DNA of 8,424 nt from Clostridiaceae bacterium (GTDB lineage: Bacteria > Bacillota > Clostridia > Lutisporales > Lutisporaceae): positions 1 to 8,424 of the forward strand of contig JAQVFD010000077.1 of the NCBI GenBank assembly GCA_028697435.1, given 5' to 3'. Numbering within the stretch: position 1 is the first letter of the stretch; every line of letters begins with the position of its first letter. The notes beneath the pieces are model-generated. The model saw only the letters and a program-made list of their open reading frames with translations, was not told where the DNA came from and searched no databases. The position numbers and the translations under genes are program-made. This document shows, piece after piece, positions 7,314 through 8,424 of the stretch.

Positions 7314-7390
7314 TACTAAAAACAAGTCATCGTTATTTGGAAAAACAGGCGAATGCATTTTTGGATTTTATAGAAAGGCGTCTATCATAG
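7292..7390 (+). pseudogene. Possible C-terminal remnant of a LysR-type transcriptional regulator
   Basis: In a different frame from the GGDEF fragment, about 32 codons end at a TAG (7388-7390) and read like the tail of a LysR substrate-binding domain: HRYLEKQANAFLDFIERR resembles the common pattern RYL-x3-A-x-A-F-(I/L)-(D/E)-F. The upstream end of this frame is a TGA at 7274-7276, inside the GGDEF fragment, so the join probably lies near 7290-7300. The remnant ends 11 nt before the downstream membrane gene, so a regulator plus transporter operon may once have stood here. The identification rests on a short segment and could be wrong; another protein's C-terminus is possible. Confidence 0.4.
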
Positions 7391-7401
7391 ACGAGAGCGA
7401 T

Positions 7402-8424
7402 ATGGAAACACAGAATAAGTGTAATAAAAAGGCTGTAGTTAAATTTACCGGTGCTTTTATTGCGTGGGTAATTGGTTCGGGGTTTGCAACAGGACAAGAA
7501 GTGCTGCAGTTTTTTACAAGCTATGGGTACTTTAGTTATGGCATTATTTTGCTCAACTTAATAGGATTCTTGTTTTTGGGGCAGATTTTTTTAGTTACGG
7601 GATATGAACATAAAGATGAGACACCATTTAATCACTTTAAATACTTTTGCGGTGAAAAGCTAGGAACATTCTATTCATGGCTGGTTCCGGCTACACTGAT
7701 TTTTATCATGCCTGTATTAATCTCCGGTGCCGGTGCTACCCTTTCCGAGTATTATGGGATCAACCACTATATCGGCTCAGCAATAATGGCAGTAATGGTC
7801 TTATGCGCTTATCTGATTGGATTTGAAAGATTAATAAAAATTGTCTCTGCTATAGGACCTGTCATAATCATTTTTTCACTGCTGGTTGGAACGATTACTG
7901 TTTTTCGTGATTTAGGTAATTTTACGGAAGTCTCCAAATACGAATCCATACTTAGTGAATCACAATCATCACCACATTGGATTATCAGTTCGGTTTTATA
8001 CTTATCATTAAATTTTCTGGGAGGCAGTGCATATTACATTGCACTTGGCAAATCATCGGTCAATCGCAATGACGCAAAGTACGGAGGATTTTTTGGTGCA
8101 ATAGCCTTAGTTTTGTCTATTACATTTATGAATACAGCAATATTGTTGAATGCAGAAAACACAGTGTTTCTGGCAATTCCCGTACTTTTTCTGGCAAAAA
8201 AGATCTCTTATATTTTGGGTGCGATTTTTTCAATCGTGTTGATATTAGGTATGTTTTCTTCTTGTTCAGCTATGATGTGGACTATATGCAATCCTTTTAA
8301 CATTGGCGGGAAAAGAGGAAACAGGATATTTGCGGTTTTCATTTCAACATTCACATTCGTTTTGGGATTGTTTTCATTCAGTGAGCTTATCGGTGTATTC
8401 TATCCGCTTGTAGGGTATTTAGGG
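7402..8424 (+). CDS. YkvI-type multi-spanning membrane protein (APC superfamily-like), 3' end beyond window
   Basis: Integral membrane protein with the fold-1 type opening AWVIGSGFATGQEVLQFF (21-38), in which the glycine-rich break in the first helix recalls APC/LeuT-type transporters. B. subtilis YkvI and its relatives carry the same segment; their substrate is not known to me. The frame runs unbroken for 341 codons to the right edge with hydrophobic segments throughout, including about 84-105, 110-130, 135-158, 190-215 and 270-295. Relatives are about 350 residues, so only a short end should be missing. ATG 7402 is the only sensible start: the frame is closed upstream by TAG at 7291-7293 and no other ATG, GTG or TTG lies before the first helix except one TTG-free stretch. 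The ribosome site is weak (GAGAG at 7393-7397, spacing 4). With the upstream gene deleted, its promoter is unclear; I see none between 7300 and 7400. Confidence 0.85.
   Translation, partial: METQNKCNKKAVVKFTGAFIAWVIGSGFATGQEVLQFFTSYGYFSYGIILLNLIGFLFLGQIFLVTGYEHKDETPFNHFKYFCGEKLGTFYSWLVPATLIFIMPVLISGAGATLSEYYGINHYIGSAIMAVMVLCAYLIGFERLIKIVSAIGPVIIIFSLLVGTITVFRDLGNFTEVSKYESILSESQSSPHWIISSVLYLSLNFLGGSAYYIALGKSSVNRNDAKYGGFFGAIALVLSITFMNTAILLNAENTVFLAIPVLFLAKKISYILGAIFSIVLILGMFSSCSAMMWTICNPFNIGGKRGNRIFAVFISTFTFVLGLFSFSELIGVFYPLVGYLG

Noticed and set aside
6668..7402. Insertion sequence or phage remnant as the cause of the decay.
   Set aside because: I see no transposase piece, terminal inverted repeats or target-site duplication around the junctions.

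Overview
The window looks like the chromosome of an AT-rich, low-GC Gram-positive bacterium, most likely a Clostridia-type anaerobe. The reasons are strong Shine-Dalgarno sites of the AGGAGG/GGAGG type, several GTG or ATG start choices, an MsmX-type sugar ATPase, a GH65 phosphorylase paired with beta-phosphoglucomutase, and a YkvI-type membrane protein. This is inference from gene content and base composition; no marker gene such as 16S rRNA is present. All genes lie on the + strand.

Region 1 (1-3431) is a compact carbohydrate operon. It holds the 3' two-thirds of a GH65 disaccharide/oligosaccharide phosphorylase, then beta-phosphoglucomutase (best start 1591), then a complete MsmX/MalK/UgpC-type ABC ATPase. 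A very strong intrinsic terminator (3393-3431) follows. The phosphorylase would release beta-glucose-1-phosphate from an alpha-glucoside, the mutase would turn it into glucose-6-phosphate, and the ATPase would energise one or more sugar importers whose permeases are not in this window.

Region 2 (3432-6667) is an AT-rich leader and one large gene. It encodes a membrane-embedded c-di-GMP protein with two successive blocks of membrane helices (about 7 plus about 6), then GAF, GGDEF and EAL domains. The best start is 3608, where a GGAGG sits at the right distance, not the in-frame ATG at 3596.

Region 3 (6668-7390) carries no intact gene. It holds a chain of decayed fragments: part of a 7TMR-DISM-type extracellular sensor domain, joined with loss of its 7TM region to a coiled coil and the first part of a GGDEF domain, which is cut off before the signature loop. 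The GGDEF fragment is joined in turn to what looks like the last residues of a LysR-type regulator. It is best read as deletion debris from at least two genes.

Region 4 (7402-8424) is a nearly complete YkvI-type multi-spanning membrane protein that runs off the right edge.

I did not find a clearly new biological system. The most interesting points are the double-membrane-block GAF-GGDEF-EAL protein, the composite pseudogene, and a GH65 acceptor-site loop that does not match the maltose, trehalose or kojibiose phosphorylases as I recall them.
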